Shown: one piece after another, positions 1 through 7,507 of the stretch
How the letters are laid out: every line of letters starts with the position of its first letter
Position numbering within the stretch: the stretch's first letter is position 1
NCBI GenBank assembly: GCA_019314105.1
Contig: JAFCZY010000102.1
Coordinates: forward strand, 1-7,651
Direction of reading: 5' to 3'
Length of the DNA stretch: 7,651 bases
Source of the DNA: Deltaproteobacteria bacterium
GTDB taxonomy: Bacteria > Desulfobacterota > Desulfobacteria > Desulfobacterales > Desulfobacteraceae
Notes under the pieces: generated by a model
What the model saw: only the letters and a program-made list of their open reading frames with translations
Database searches by the model: none
What the model was told of the DNA's origin: nothing
Translations under genes and position numbers: made by a program

Positions 1-3000
1 TTTCTTCCGCCAATAACCTTTGACCCTTTAGATTACGGTATCCCGCCCAATAATATAGAAGCCACAGACACCTCCCAGCTTTTAGGGCTTGAAGTCGCAA
101 GGATGGCCCTTGAAGATGCCGGATACCCGATGAACCATCCTGTCCTTGAACAAAAAAAAGTCAATGTCATTTTAGGGGTTACCGGAACTCAGGAACTGGT
201 GATTCCTCTGGGCGCACGGTTGGGGCATCCTATCTGGAAAAAGGCATTGGAAGATTCCGGAATCACTGGAGATAAAAAAGAAGAGATCATTCAACGGATA
301 CAAGGCGATTATGTCCAATGGCAGGAAAATTCTTTTCCAGGCCTTCTTGGCAATGTTGTTGCCGGCAGAATCGCAAATCGGTTAAACCTTTCCGGAACAA
401 ATACCGTAACCGATGCTGCCTGTGCAAGTTCTTTATCTGCCCTTCATATAGCGGTCATGGAGCTTATTTCCCACAAATGTGACATGTCTATTACCGGTGG
501 TGTAGATACCTTGAACGATGTTTTCATGCACATGTGCTTTGCAAAAACCGGGGTTCTGTCACACACAAGTGATGCAAAACCATTTTCAAAAGATGCGGAC
601 GGGACAGTCCTGGGTGAAGGCATTGGAATGCTGATTTTAAAACGCCTTGAAGATGCTCAAAAGGATAATGACAAAATCTATGCTGTCATTAAAGGCATCG
701 GCACTTCAAGTGATGGCAGGACCTCTGCTGTTTATGCTCCTGATTCCAAAGGACAACTGAAAGCATTAAACGAAGCCTACCACGAGGCAGAAATCGACCC
801 TTCCACGGTTGAACTCATAGAAGCGCATGGAACCGGAACAAGAGTTGGCGACAAAGTGGAATTTTATGCATTAAAAGACTGTTTTGAGCCCACTTCTAAA
901 AAAAATCAAACCGCCATTAGTTCGGTTAAATCCATGATCGGCCATACCAAGGCTGCTGCAGGGGCGGCAGGAATAATAAAGACAGCGCTCTGTCTTTACA
1001 ACAAGGTCCTTCCCCCTACGTTAAAAGCATTGGAACCCGACCCTGAACTTGATATCAACAATTCTTCGTTTTATTTAAACCCCGAATCTAAACCCTGGGT
1101 ATCAAAATCACCCTTAATATCATCGGGGCATCCCCGAAGATCAGGTGTCAGCGCATTTGGGTTTGGCGGCAGTAATTTTCATGTAATTTTGGAAGAGTAC
1201 ATCCCTTCAAAGGCTCATGTTTCCTGGGATGGGGCTGTACAAATCATTGCCTTTTCATCTAATACAAAAGAAGGGCTTCTGGACAACCTCTATGCATTTG
1301 AAACCGAGCTGAATAAAACAAAAGATGCTCAAGAAGAAAAACAGATGATTGCCTGGCTGTCCCATGAATCAAGACAAACTTTTTCCGTCACCCATAATTT
1401 CAGGCTGTTGATGATTCATAAAAAAAATGATGATATTCAAAAAAATCTAAATAATGCCAGAGAAAGCATTGATACAGATAAATTGAAACCAAACATCTAT
1501 TTGTCATCCACCCCGAAACCCGAAGGAAAGCTGGGGTTCTTATTTCCGGGTCAGGGAAGCCAGTACACCGGGATGGGAAAAGATCTTATTTCTGTATTTC
1601 CTGAAGCGTTAGAGGCATTAGAACAGGCAACAAATATCTTTTCCAAAGCAAATGACAATAGACCGGATTTCAAACCCTTAAATGACTACATCTTCCCCTT
1701 GCCATCCCATTTGCAGACAAAAGCAGTATCCGAAGAAGACCTTCGCAAAACCGATATCGCTCAACCGGCAATCGGCGCCATATCCCTTGCCATGATCAAG
1801 GTGTTGAAAAAATTTGGCATACAACCTGAAATAACCTGTGGCCACAGTTTTGGAGAATTATCAGCCCTTTGTTCAGCCGGATGGATAGAAGAAGCCTCTT
1901 TTCTTGAGCTTGCTGCAGCACGCGGCAAATATATGGCAACGGCCGGATCACACCCTGATGGTGATTCAGGAAGCATGCTCGCTGTTCAAGCGCCTTTGGA
2001 AGATATCGAAGCCCTAATAAAAGAAGAAACCCTTGATGTAATCCTGGCCAATAAAAACAACAAAACCCAGGGGGTCTTATCCGGATCAACCCAGGAGATT
2101 CTTCGGGCAAAAAAAATATGCAGGCAAAAAAAAATAAGGGCTGTTCAACTTCCTGTTGCCGCAGCATTTCACAGTGAGCTTGTTCAAACTGCTGTAACGC
2201 CCTTTAAAAAAGAGTTGTCCTCAAAGATATTTTCTCCTACAAAGGTTGACGTTCTTTCCAACACCACAGGAAAACCCTATGAGAGGGGAAAATCTGACAT
2301 CAAAAAACGCCTTGGAAATCAATTAATAAACCCGGTTAACTTTGTTGAAAATATTGAGTATATGCTTGACAAAAATGTATCTACTTTTATAGAAGTCGGC
2401 CCCAAGGCTGTATTAACAGGCCTGATGAAACCGCTTTTGCACGAAAACAAGATTACAGCGATTTCTCTTGACGCATCTTCAGGAAAGAAATCAGGCATTG
2501 AAGATCTTGCCCATGTATTGTGTATGATTGCCTCAAAGGGATTTTCTATTGACCTGACCCCCTGGGAAGATGCAGGCAAAAAACCGGAACCTAAAAAAAT
2601 GCGGGTACAACTTTCAGGTGCCAATCCTAAACCGAAAAACAATTGCAGCATTCCAAAATCAAAGCCGGAACCCTCACAGGAACAAATAATGAATAAAAAT
2701 AAGTCGGCTTTAAAAGGATCTGATATGACATCTCAAAATATACGAGAGACTGACAACAAAAATCTAAGGCCACCTGCCACCGACGCCATGAAACTGGTTC
2801 AAAAAGGGCTTGAGGCCATGCAGCAGCTTCAAGCACAAACTGCCCGGGCCCATGAAAAATTTCTAGACACACAGGCCCAGGCAAGTAAAACTCTGGCAAG
2901 CATGATGGAGCAAACCCGTAATCTTGCTTCACCTGTAATGAACGAACACAGGCCGGAACCTGTCCGTCAGGAAAATAATAAGGTCACGATTTCTCAAGCC

Positions 3001-6000
3001 TCTTCCTTCAACAGTGAAACCCAAGCAATCGAACCTGATACTCAAATTGAAACACCCCAACACGTTGAAACGGATCTGCCTGATGAGTCTAAAAATAAAA
3101 TTGCCAGTGCTCAAACTGAACAAATCCTGTTTAAAATTGTCAGCAAATTAACGGGGTTCCCTATTGAAATGCTGGAATCAGAGATGGACATTGAATCTGA
3201 TCTGGGCATTGATTCAATCAAAAAAGTAGAGATTATTTCAGAACTTGAAAAACAGATCCCTTCCTGTGAGGGCTTAACCACTGAAAATATCGGTTCGGTA
3301 AGGACATTAAAAGACATTCGCAATGCCATACAAGAAGCCGCCGATGACGATACTGCCACGACTGCTATCCTTCAAGAGACCATTGAACAAGATACTTATC
3401 AATCCGTTTCAACCGTACTCGTCAATACCATAAGCGAATTAACAGGGTTTCCCGTTGAAATGCTGGAACCGTCCATGAATCTTGAATCAGACCTGGGCAT
3501 TGATTCTATTAAACGAGTAGAAATTCTTTCAAAGCTTGAGCAGGAACTGGATCATATTGAGACCATTTCTTCCGACGACATTGCAAATTTGAAAACCATT
3601 GAAGAGATCATTACATATCTGACAAAAAGTGATCAGAAAACACTTATTAAAACAGAAAAAACCGCATTAAACAAGACAGCATTAAATCCAACAGAATCAA
3701 ATCAAAAGCAATCAAACACTATTCACATCGATAAGAAACTGACCCGGCAGGTAGTTTCTTTACAGGAATATCCGACCCATCAGATCAGGTTTTATAATGG
3801 CGCTAAAATAAAATTGCCAGCTAAAAAAAAAGTCTACCTTACTAAAGACAATTCAAATATAGCCGACCGGTTTAAAACGGAATTTGAAAAATTAGGGATA
3901 GCGACAGACCTGATTGATATCAGCAACGGAAATATTCCGGAGTTGCCGGATGCCGCAGGTCTTGTTCTGATACCGGATTCCTTCAAGAAAAAAACCCCGG
4001 ACACATCCATAGAATTTTTAAAATCGGCTTTTCTACTCGTAAAGAAGAATGCCGATTATCTCATGGATTCCGGTAAAGAAAAAGGAGCATTTTTAACCAC
4101 TGTCTCCTTTTTAGGCGGCGGATTTGGATTTACAGAGAACGCTTTCCATAGTGATCCGGTTTATGGCGGGCTTGCAGGACTTGCAAAAACAGCCGGTCTT
4201 GAGTGGAAAAATGTTCTGTGCCGGGCATTGGACATGCCTGATTCTCTAAAAAAATGTGCGGAAAATGCCGAAGCAGCCGTCTCTTTAATGATGACCCATG
4301 GATCTGTCGAAATGGGTCTGGATGGAGACTACTGTAATATTCCAACTTTAATTGATCAGAACCTGAACTATGGCAATGTTGATCTTAACCCTGATGATGT
4401 GGTCGTCATTACCGGCGGTGCAAAAGGCGTTACCGCAGCATGTGCCATTGAAATGGCAAAAGAATATTCTCCCACCATTATTCTTATCGGCAGATCAAAG
4501 GCGCCATCTACAGAATCTGAATGGGCAAAAAATGTTCATGACCCCGGAATACTGAAAAAAGCCATACTGACCCATGAGTTTAAAGGTCAGACACCAAAAC
4601 CCGCTGATATAGAAAAAATATATCAACGAATTATGTCCAACCGAGAAATTAAAAAAAATATTCAATTGATGAATAAACATGGTTCCCGGGTGCGATACTT
4701 CTCAGCAGACATTAGAGAATCAAAAGAAATTGATGATATTTTCAACGCTACGCGAAAAGAATTCAATCACATAACAGCCATCATTCACGGTGCAGGTGTT
4801 CTCGAAGACAAGCTGATTATGGATAAACATATTGATCAGTTTACCCATGTGCTGGAAACAAAAGTGAAAGGACTTGACGCCCTCTTGTCTGTATCAAAAC
4901 AGGATAAACTCAAATATTTTGTTTTGTTTTCTTCCATTGCTGCCCGAACCGGCAACCAGGGGCAATGTGACTATGCAATGGCGAATGAGATATTAAATAA
5001 GACGGCTCAAAAACTGGCAGTAGAGAACTCCGAGTGTAAATTTCTGTCTATCAACTGGGGTCCCTGGGAAGGGGGGATGGTTGATACCTCTTTGAAAAAC
5101 GAATTTTCAAAAAGAGGCATTGAACTGATCCCTTTAAAGACGGGTGCTCGACAATTACTAAAAGAGATGGGAAACATAGAAAAAACTGACCCTGAAGTCA
5201 TCATTGGGGCGCACCTTTTAAAACCCAAAAAACCAAAAGAGCCCACCCTTACAAAAGCAATGACCCTGTCCTTAGAGCTGTCATCAACGCCTGTTTTATC
5301 CTCCCATCAGATAGCAGGAGAACCTGTCGTCCCTTTTGCATTATTAATGGACTGTCACGCCCATGCAGCTCAAAAAAATAATCCGGGCCTTGTTTTTGCC
5401 GGAATGGACAATATGAGACTGTTAAAAGGAATTAAACCTGGAAAGAAAATTTCAAGTATCAATATAAATTTAGGAAAGTGTAAACCAGGGGAAAATGGGT
5501 ATGAAACATTCAGCAACATTACGTCAGAAAATGACGACAAACACTCCTTTATCCATTCAAGTTGTATCGTTACATTAAAAGACGAACTACCTGAACCACC
5601 GGTGCTGTCCAAAGCCGCTTTTATGGCATTAAAGCCCTATTCAATTTCAGCAAAGCAGGCATATCATGATATCCTGTTTCACGGAAAGGCTTTGCAGGGC
5701 ATACAATCTATCAATGGTTATTCAAAAAAAGGAATTGAGGTTATTACCTGTTTGGCGCCGAATTCGGATCAATGGTTTAAACCCCCTTACTCTTCAAAAT
5801 GGACGATTGACCCTATGATGCTGGATGCGGCTTTCCAGGCGGCCATACTCTGGTCGCATGAGAGAATGGGACAGGTTTGTCTGCCAAGTTTTATCGCCAA
5901 TTTAAGGCTATATTCATCCTTTAAAAAATCAAAAGGAAATATTCGAATTCTCTTTACAGTCAATGAAGAGACTAAAACCAAAATAAAAGGCTATTTTACC

Positions 6001-6771
6001 TTTTTAAATGAAGAAGATACGGTTGTTGCGAGTATCACCGGATTTGAAGCTATTACCGATCCATTTTTAAATGAAAAATTTAAAAATAACCCTCTTTTTT
6101 CAAAAGAATCCATTCTTGCATTTGCCCAGGGAAACCCTTCCGAAGCTTTTGGAGACAACTATAAAATATTTGATAAAGAGCGACAGATTGCGCGTCTTCC
6201 CAGGCCGCCTTACTTCTTTATGGATCGAGTACTTAAAGCAGATCATCCTCAATGGGAAATGAAACCGGGCGGCTGGATTGAAACTCAATATGATATTCCG
6301 GAAGATGCATGGTATTTTAACGCCAACAGAACCCGGACCTTACCCTTTTGCATCCTACTTGAAATTGCGCTTCAGCCCTGTGGCTGGCTGGCTGCATATG
6401 CCGGTTCCGCACTTGAAAGTGACGAGAGACTCCATTTCCGAAATCTGGGGGGCAAGGCTACATTGATTCACCCTTTATCCAACGATTGCGGAACCCTCAC
6501 TATCAGAACTCGGATGACGGATGTATCCAAAGCCGGTAGCATGATTATCCAGGACTTTGAGATAGAAGTATTGAAGGCTGGTAACGCGGTTTATAAAGGA
6601 ACAACCAATTTTGGCTTTTTTACCCGACAAGCGCTTTCAAATCAGATCGGTATCAGAAACAGCGAGTTTGATAAATATTCATTGTCTAAAAAAAATATCG
6701 GCCTGAGCCTTGATCTGAATCTTGAAAAGGCAAAAACCTATCATTTCAAACATGATGGTTTTAAGCTTTGA
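1..6771 (+). CDS. PfaA-like multidomain lipid/polyketide synthase (KS-MAT-ACP-ACP-KR-DH-FabA-like DH), 5' partial
   Basis: Iterative acyl-chain synthase of the PUFA/secondary-lipid type, probably cytosolic. The frame is open from nt 1. The codons before the ATG at 103 encode conserved KS sequence (FDPLDYGIPP, then ATDTSQLLGL), so that ATG is internal; I estimate 70-80 N-terminal residues are missing. Domains, numbered from nt 1: KS 1-400 (Cys141 in DAACASS, His276 in EAHGTGT, His315 in KSMIGHTKA); MAT about 515-855 (GQGSQ at 517, Ser616 in GHSFGE, His724 in AAFHS); helical linker 928-977; ACP1 (Ser1072) and ACP2 (Ser1169), both LGIDSIK; KR about 1270-1740 (GGAKG at 1472, Lys1621, Ser1645, Tyr1658, Asn1662; LED at 1601-1603 resembles the LDD mark of B-type KRs); PS-DH about 1755-2020 (His1769 in HQIAGEPVVP, Asp1942 in DPMMLDAAFQ); FabA-like hotdog about 2035-2225. 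The first five activities match PfaA, and the last domain matches PfaC DH1. The frame stops at 6771 after a presumed frameshift, which removes the second FabA-like domain. The product is unknown; long-chain hydroxy, unsaturated or polyene lipid is an inference. Confidence 0.93.
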   Translation, partial: FLPPITFDPLDYGIPPNNIEATDTSQLLGLEVARMALEDAGYPMNHPVLEQKKVNVILGVTGTQELVIPLGARLGHPIWKKALEDSGITGDKKEEIIQRIQGDYVQWQENSFPGLLGNVVAGRIANRLNLSGTNTVTDAACASSLSALHIAVMELISHKCDMSITGGVDTLNDVFMHMCFAKTGVLSHTSDAKPFSKDADGTVLGEGIGMLILKRLEDAQKDNDKIYAVIKGIGTSSDGRTSAVYAPDSKGQLKALNEAYHEAEIDPSTVELIEAHGTGTRVGDKVEFYALKDCFEPTSKKNQTAISSVKSMIGHTKAAAGAAGIIKTALCLYNKVLPPTLKALEPDPELDINNSSFYLNPESKPWVSKSPLISSGHPRRSGVSAFGFGGSNFHVILEEYIPSKAHVSWDGAVQIIAFSSNTKEGLLDNLYAFETELNKTKDAQEEKQMIAWLSHESRQTFSVTHNFRLLMIHKKNDDIQKNLNNARESIDTDKLKPNIYLSSTPKPEGKLGFLFPGQGSQYTGMGKDLISVFPEALEALEQATNIFSKANDNRPDFKPLNDYIFPLPSHLQTKAVSEEDLRKTDIAQPAIGAISLAMIKVLKKFGIQPEITCGHSFGELSALCSAGWIEEASFLELAAARGKYMATAGSHPDGDSGSMLAVQAPLEDIEALIKEETLDVILANKNNKTQGVLSGSTQEILRAKKICRQKKIRAVQLPVAAAFHSELVQTAVTPFKKELSSKIFSPTKVDVLSNTTGKPYERGKSDIKKRLGNQLINPVNFVENIEYMLDKNVSTFIEVGPKAVLTGLMKPLLHENKITAISLDASSGKKSGIEDLAHVLCMIASKGFSIDLTPWEDAGKKPEPKKMRVQLSGANPKPKNNCSIPKSKPEPSQEQIMNKNKSALKGSDMTSQNIRETDNKNLRPPATDAMKLVQKGLEAMQQLQAQTARAHEKFLDTQAQASKTLASMMEQTRNLASPVMNEHRPEPVRQENNKVTISQASSFNSETQAIEPDTQIETPQHVETDLPDESKNKIASAQTEQILFKIVSKLTGFPIEMLESEMDIESDLGIDSIKKVEIISELEKQIPSCEGLTTENIGSVRTLKDIRNAIQEAADDDTATTAILQETIEQDTYQSVSTVLVNTISELTGFPVEMLEPSMNLESDLGIDSIKRVEILSKLEQELDHIETISSDDIANLKTIEEIITYLTKSDQKTLIKTEKTALNKTALNPTESNQKQSNTIHIDKKLTRQVVSLQEYPTHQIRFYNGAKIKLPAKKKVYLTKDNSNIADRFKTEFEKLGIATDLIDISNGNIPELPDAAGLVLIPDSFKKKTPDTSIEFLKSAFLLVKKNADYLMDSGKEKGAFLTTVSFLGGGFGFTENAFHSDPVYGGLAGLAKTAGLEWKNVLCRALDMPDSLKKCAENAEAAVSLMMTHGSVEMGLDGDYCNIPTLIDQNLNYGNVDLNPDDVVVITGGAKGVTAACAIEMAKEYSPTIILIGRSKAPSTESEWAKNVHDPGILKKAILTHEFKGQTPKPADIEKIYQRIMSNREIKKNIQLMNKHGSRVRYFSADIRESKEIDDIFNATRKEFNHITAIIHGAGVLEDKLIMDKHIDQFTHVLETKVKGLDALLSVSKQDKLKYFVLFSSIAARTGNQGQCDYAMANEILNKTAQKLAVENSECKFLSINWGPWEGGMVDTSLKNEFSKRGIELIPLKTGARQLLKEMGNIEKTDPEVIIGAHLLKPKKPKEPTLTKAMTLSLELSSTPVLSSHQIAGEPVVPFALLMDCHAHAAQKNNPGLVFAGMDNMRLLKGIKPGKKISSININLGKCKPGENGYETFSNITSENDDKHSFIHSSCIVTLKDELPEPPVLSKAAFMALKPYSISAKQAYHDILFHGKALQGIQSINGYSKKGIEVITCLAPNSDQWFKPPYSSKWTIDPMMLDAAFQAAILWSHERMGQVCLPSFIANLRLYSSFKKSKGNIRILFTVNEETKTKIKGYFTFLNEEDTVVASITGFEAITDPFLNEKFKNNPLFSKESILAFAQGNPSEAFGDNYKIFDKERQIARLPRPPYFFMDRVLKADHPQWEMKPGGWIETQYDIPEDAWYFNANRTRTLPFCILLEIALQPCGWLAAYAGSALESDERLHFRNLGGKATLIHPLSNDCGTLTIRTRMTDVSKAGSMIIQDFEIEVLKAGNAVYKGTTNFGFFTRQALSNQIGIRNSEFDKYSLSKKNIGLSLDLNLEKAKTYHFKHDGFKL
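3112..3630 (+). repeat. Tandem ACP-coding repeat (two units, about 291-nt period)
   Basis: Two copies of an acyl carrier protein domain lie in tandem inside the synthase. The phosphopantetheine-attachment serines are at nt 3214 and 3505, 97 residues apart, each in LGIDSIK. The units also share LTGFP, EMLE and ESDLGIDSIK blocks. At DNA level they match closely around the serine motif and the LTGFP block, mostly differing at third positions, while the linker and the C-terminal helices have diverged. This points to an internal duplication. PfaA proteins typically carry several tandem ACPs, often four to nine, so two is at the low end. Confidence 0.9.
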
Positions 6772-7222
6772 TGCCGGTCTTTATAAAAAGGGATATATTA
6801 AGGCCATAAAAACAATTGATCCTTCAGAATGGTTTTTTAATGCACATTTTTATCAGGATCCGGTCTGCCCGGGTTCCTTAGGGATAGAATCCTTTCTTCA
6901 AATAATCCGGTTTTTTCTTCTTAAAAAATTTGATATCCCTGCAAACGAATATGAAACACAAATGGCACCGGGACAGCCCCATGAATGGATCTACAGGGGA
7001 CAAATCATCCCTTCAAATAAAAGAATAGAAGTTCATGCGCATATAAAAGATATCACCTATGAAAACAACAACTATTCTGTTACAGCAGATGGGGCGCTTA
7101 CGGTTGATGGTGTTTGTATTTATGAAATGAAAGATTTCAGTCTTGATTTCAATAAAGTACACCCGTTAAAACAAATTTTAAAGAAAAAACAGATCCCTGA
7201 AAAAAAAATGATTCGAGAATAA
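6722..7222 (+). CDS. Second FabA-like 3-hydroxyacyl-ACP dehydratase domain, split from the synthase by a frameshift
   Basis: This frame encodes a single hotdog dehydratase like the second FabA-like domain (DH2) of PfaC. The core is WFFNAHFYQDPVCPGSLG, then IESFLQ. His (codon at 6845) and Glu (codon at 6887) are 14 residues apart, the spacing of the His/Asp pair of FabA and the His/Glu pair of FabZ, so the active site looks intact. The WIYRGQIIPSNKR segment is also typical of PfaC DH2. The protein ends at TAA 7220-7222 with a lysine-rich tail. The frame opens at 6719 and offers TTG at 6722 or ATG at 6752 and 6755, but none has a convincing Shine-Dalgarno sequence. It overlaps the upstream frame, whose last residues have no family match. 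The simplest reading is that this is the C-terminal domain of the same polypeptide, displaced by one extra base. The alternative is an independent small dehydratase made by translational coupling across the TGA at 6769. Confidence 0.8.
   Translation: MKRQKPIISNMMVLSFDAGLYKKGYIKAIKTIDPSEWFFNAHFYQDPVCPGSLGIESFLQIIRFFLLKKFDIPANEYETQMAPGQPHEWIYRGQIIPSNKRIEVHAHIKDITYENNNYSVTADGALTVDGVCIYEMKDFSLDFNKVHPLKQILKKKQIPEKKMIRE
6725..6740 (+). other. Probable +1 frameshift site between the two FabA-like domains
   Basis: The reading frame in use up to here (frame of nt 1) carries FabA-like DH1 and the interdomain linker. Family-like sequence resumes in the frame shifted by +1. Two A runs lie here, A4 at 6725-6728 and A5 at 6732-6736. 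Dropping one A from the A5 run joins the frames as LEKAK followed by PIISNMMVL and gives a normal spacing between DH1 and DH2. The shift direction (+1) is not that of a classical -1 X-XXY-YYZ slippery site. The exact base is uncertain; anything between about 6719, where the downstream frame opens, and 6771, where the upstream frame stops, would fit. Confidence 0.75.
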
Positions 7223-7258
7223 TTTTAAAATGAGCCGTAAATTAATTCTCTAAAACAA

Positions 7259-7300
7259 AAGAAGGCCCTGGGCATCGCAGTTGATGCTCAGGGCCTTCTT
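7259..7300 (-). terminator. Intrinsic terminator of the rRNA operon
   Basis: This is an 18-bp inverted repeat, left arm 7259-7276 and right arm 7283-7300, around a 6-nt loop. The core is GGCCCTG/CAGGGCC. Read on the - strand the hairpin is followed by TTTTGTTTTAG, a proper U-tract, and it begins about 10 nt after the 5S gene ends. The one non-Watson-Crick position (7271 with 7288) is a G.U wobble in a + strand transcript but an A.C mismatch in the - strand transcript. On the + strand the hairpin is followed by GAAAAAATGA, with no U-tract, so it could stop the synthase transcript only weakly, if at all. The synthase frame ends 36 nt before the hairpin. Confidence 0.88.
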
Positions 7301-7310
7301 GAAAAAATGA

Positions 7311-7434
7311 ACCGGCAACGTTCTACTCTCCCACACAGTCTCCCATGCAGTACCATCGACGCTAAAGAGCTTAACTTCCGTGTTCGAGATGGGTACGGGT
7401 GTGACCTCTTTGCCATAGTCACATAGTCACCGGT
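7311..7434 (-). rRNA. rrf: 5S ribosomal RNA
   Basis: The - strand reads as a complete 5S rRNA. It contains the conserved CCCATCTCGAACACGGAAG segment, the AAGCTCTTTAGCG turn, CGATGGTACTGCATGGGAGA, and a GTGTGGGAGAGTAGAACG 3' part. The terminal helix is formed by complementary ends (GAACCGG at one side, CCGGTTC at the other, 7430-7436 with 7309-7315), extended by four more pairs to 11 bp. The exact ends are set from this helix and may be off by a few nt. At about 124 nt it is longer than the usual 115-120 nt. The excess is explained by an 8-nt tandem duplication near the 5' end (7414-7429). The gene lies directly downstream of 23S in the operon. Confidence 0.95.
7414..7429 (-). repeat. Perfect 8-bp tandem duplication inside the 5S gene
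   Basis: CATAGTCA occurs twice head to tail on the + strand (7414-7421 and 7422-7429), which is TGACTATG twice in the 5S transcript. In related 5S rRNAs as I remember them, the terminal CCGG is followed by one TGACTATGGC block. Here one copy completes the terminal helix and the other would sit in the loop A region before helix II. Confidence 0.85.
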
Positions 7435-7436
7435 TC

Positions 7437-7507
7437 AAAACTATAATCAGTTGTAATAAATATCTTAATATGTCCGCAGTAAAGCGTTTAAGCTTATAAG
7501 TGGAAAA
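7437..7507 (-). other. 23S-5S intergenic spacer of the rRNA operon
   Basis: About 71 nt of AT-rich sequence separate the 23S 3' end from the 5S 5' end. It cannot contain a tRNA: it is at the lower size limit, and no acceptor/TTC-loop/CCA pattern is visible. It presumably carries RNA processing signals for maturation of the two rRNAs, but I see no specific recognisable element beyond a short AAGC/GCTT inverted repeat near 7483-7496. Confidence 0.7.

Noticed and set aside
103..105. ATG at 103 as the translation start of the synthase
   Set aside because: The frame is open to nt 1, and the preceding codons encode conserved KS residues (FDPLDYGIPP, ATDTSQLLGL). No ribosome binding site precedes it. 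It is an internal Met.
1761..3359. Several - strand open frames of 64-123 codons opposite the MAT, linker and ACP regions
   Set aside because: They lie antisense to conserved domains, overlap one another, have no recognisable domains or ribosome binding sites, and have shadow-like composition (Leu/Phe/Cys/Pro-rich).
3640..3730. Short repeated KTALN coding motif in the ACP2-KR linker
   Set aside because: Two imperfect copies in a Thr/Lys/Asn-rich linker are ordinary low-complexity sequence.
4130..6466. Other short frames on both strands inside the KR, DH and FabA-like regions (for example + 4370-4555, + 6071-6466, - 5007-5246)
   Set aside because: They fully overlap motif-bearing coding sequence in the main frame and have no recognisable protein features of their own.
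6725..6771. Programmed -1 ribosomal frameshifting
   Set aside because: The downstream domain lies in the +1 frame, not the -1 frame, and the A5 and A4 runs are short for transcriptional slippage. No clear stimulatory hairpin is visible just downstream.
7437..7507. tRNA gene in the 23S-5S spacer
   Set aside because: Only 71 nt, AT-rich, with no cloverleaf arms or T-loop consensus.
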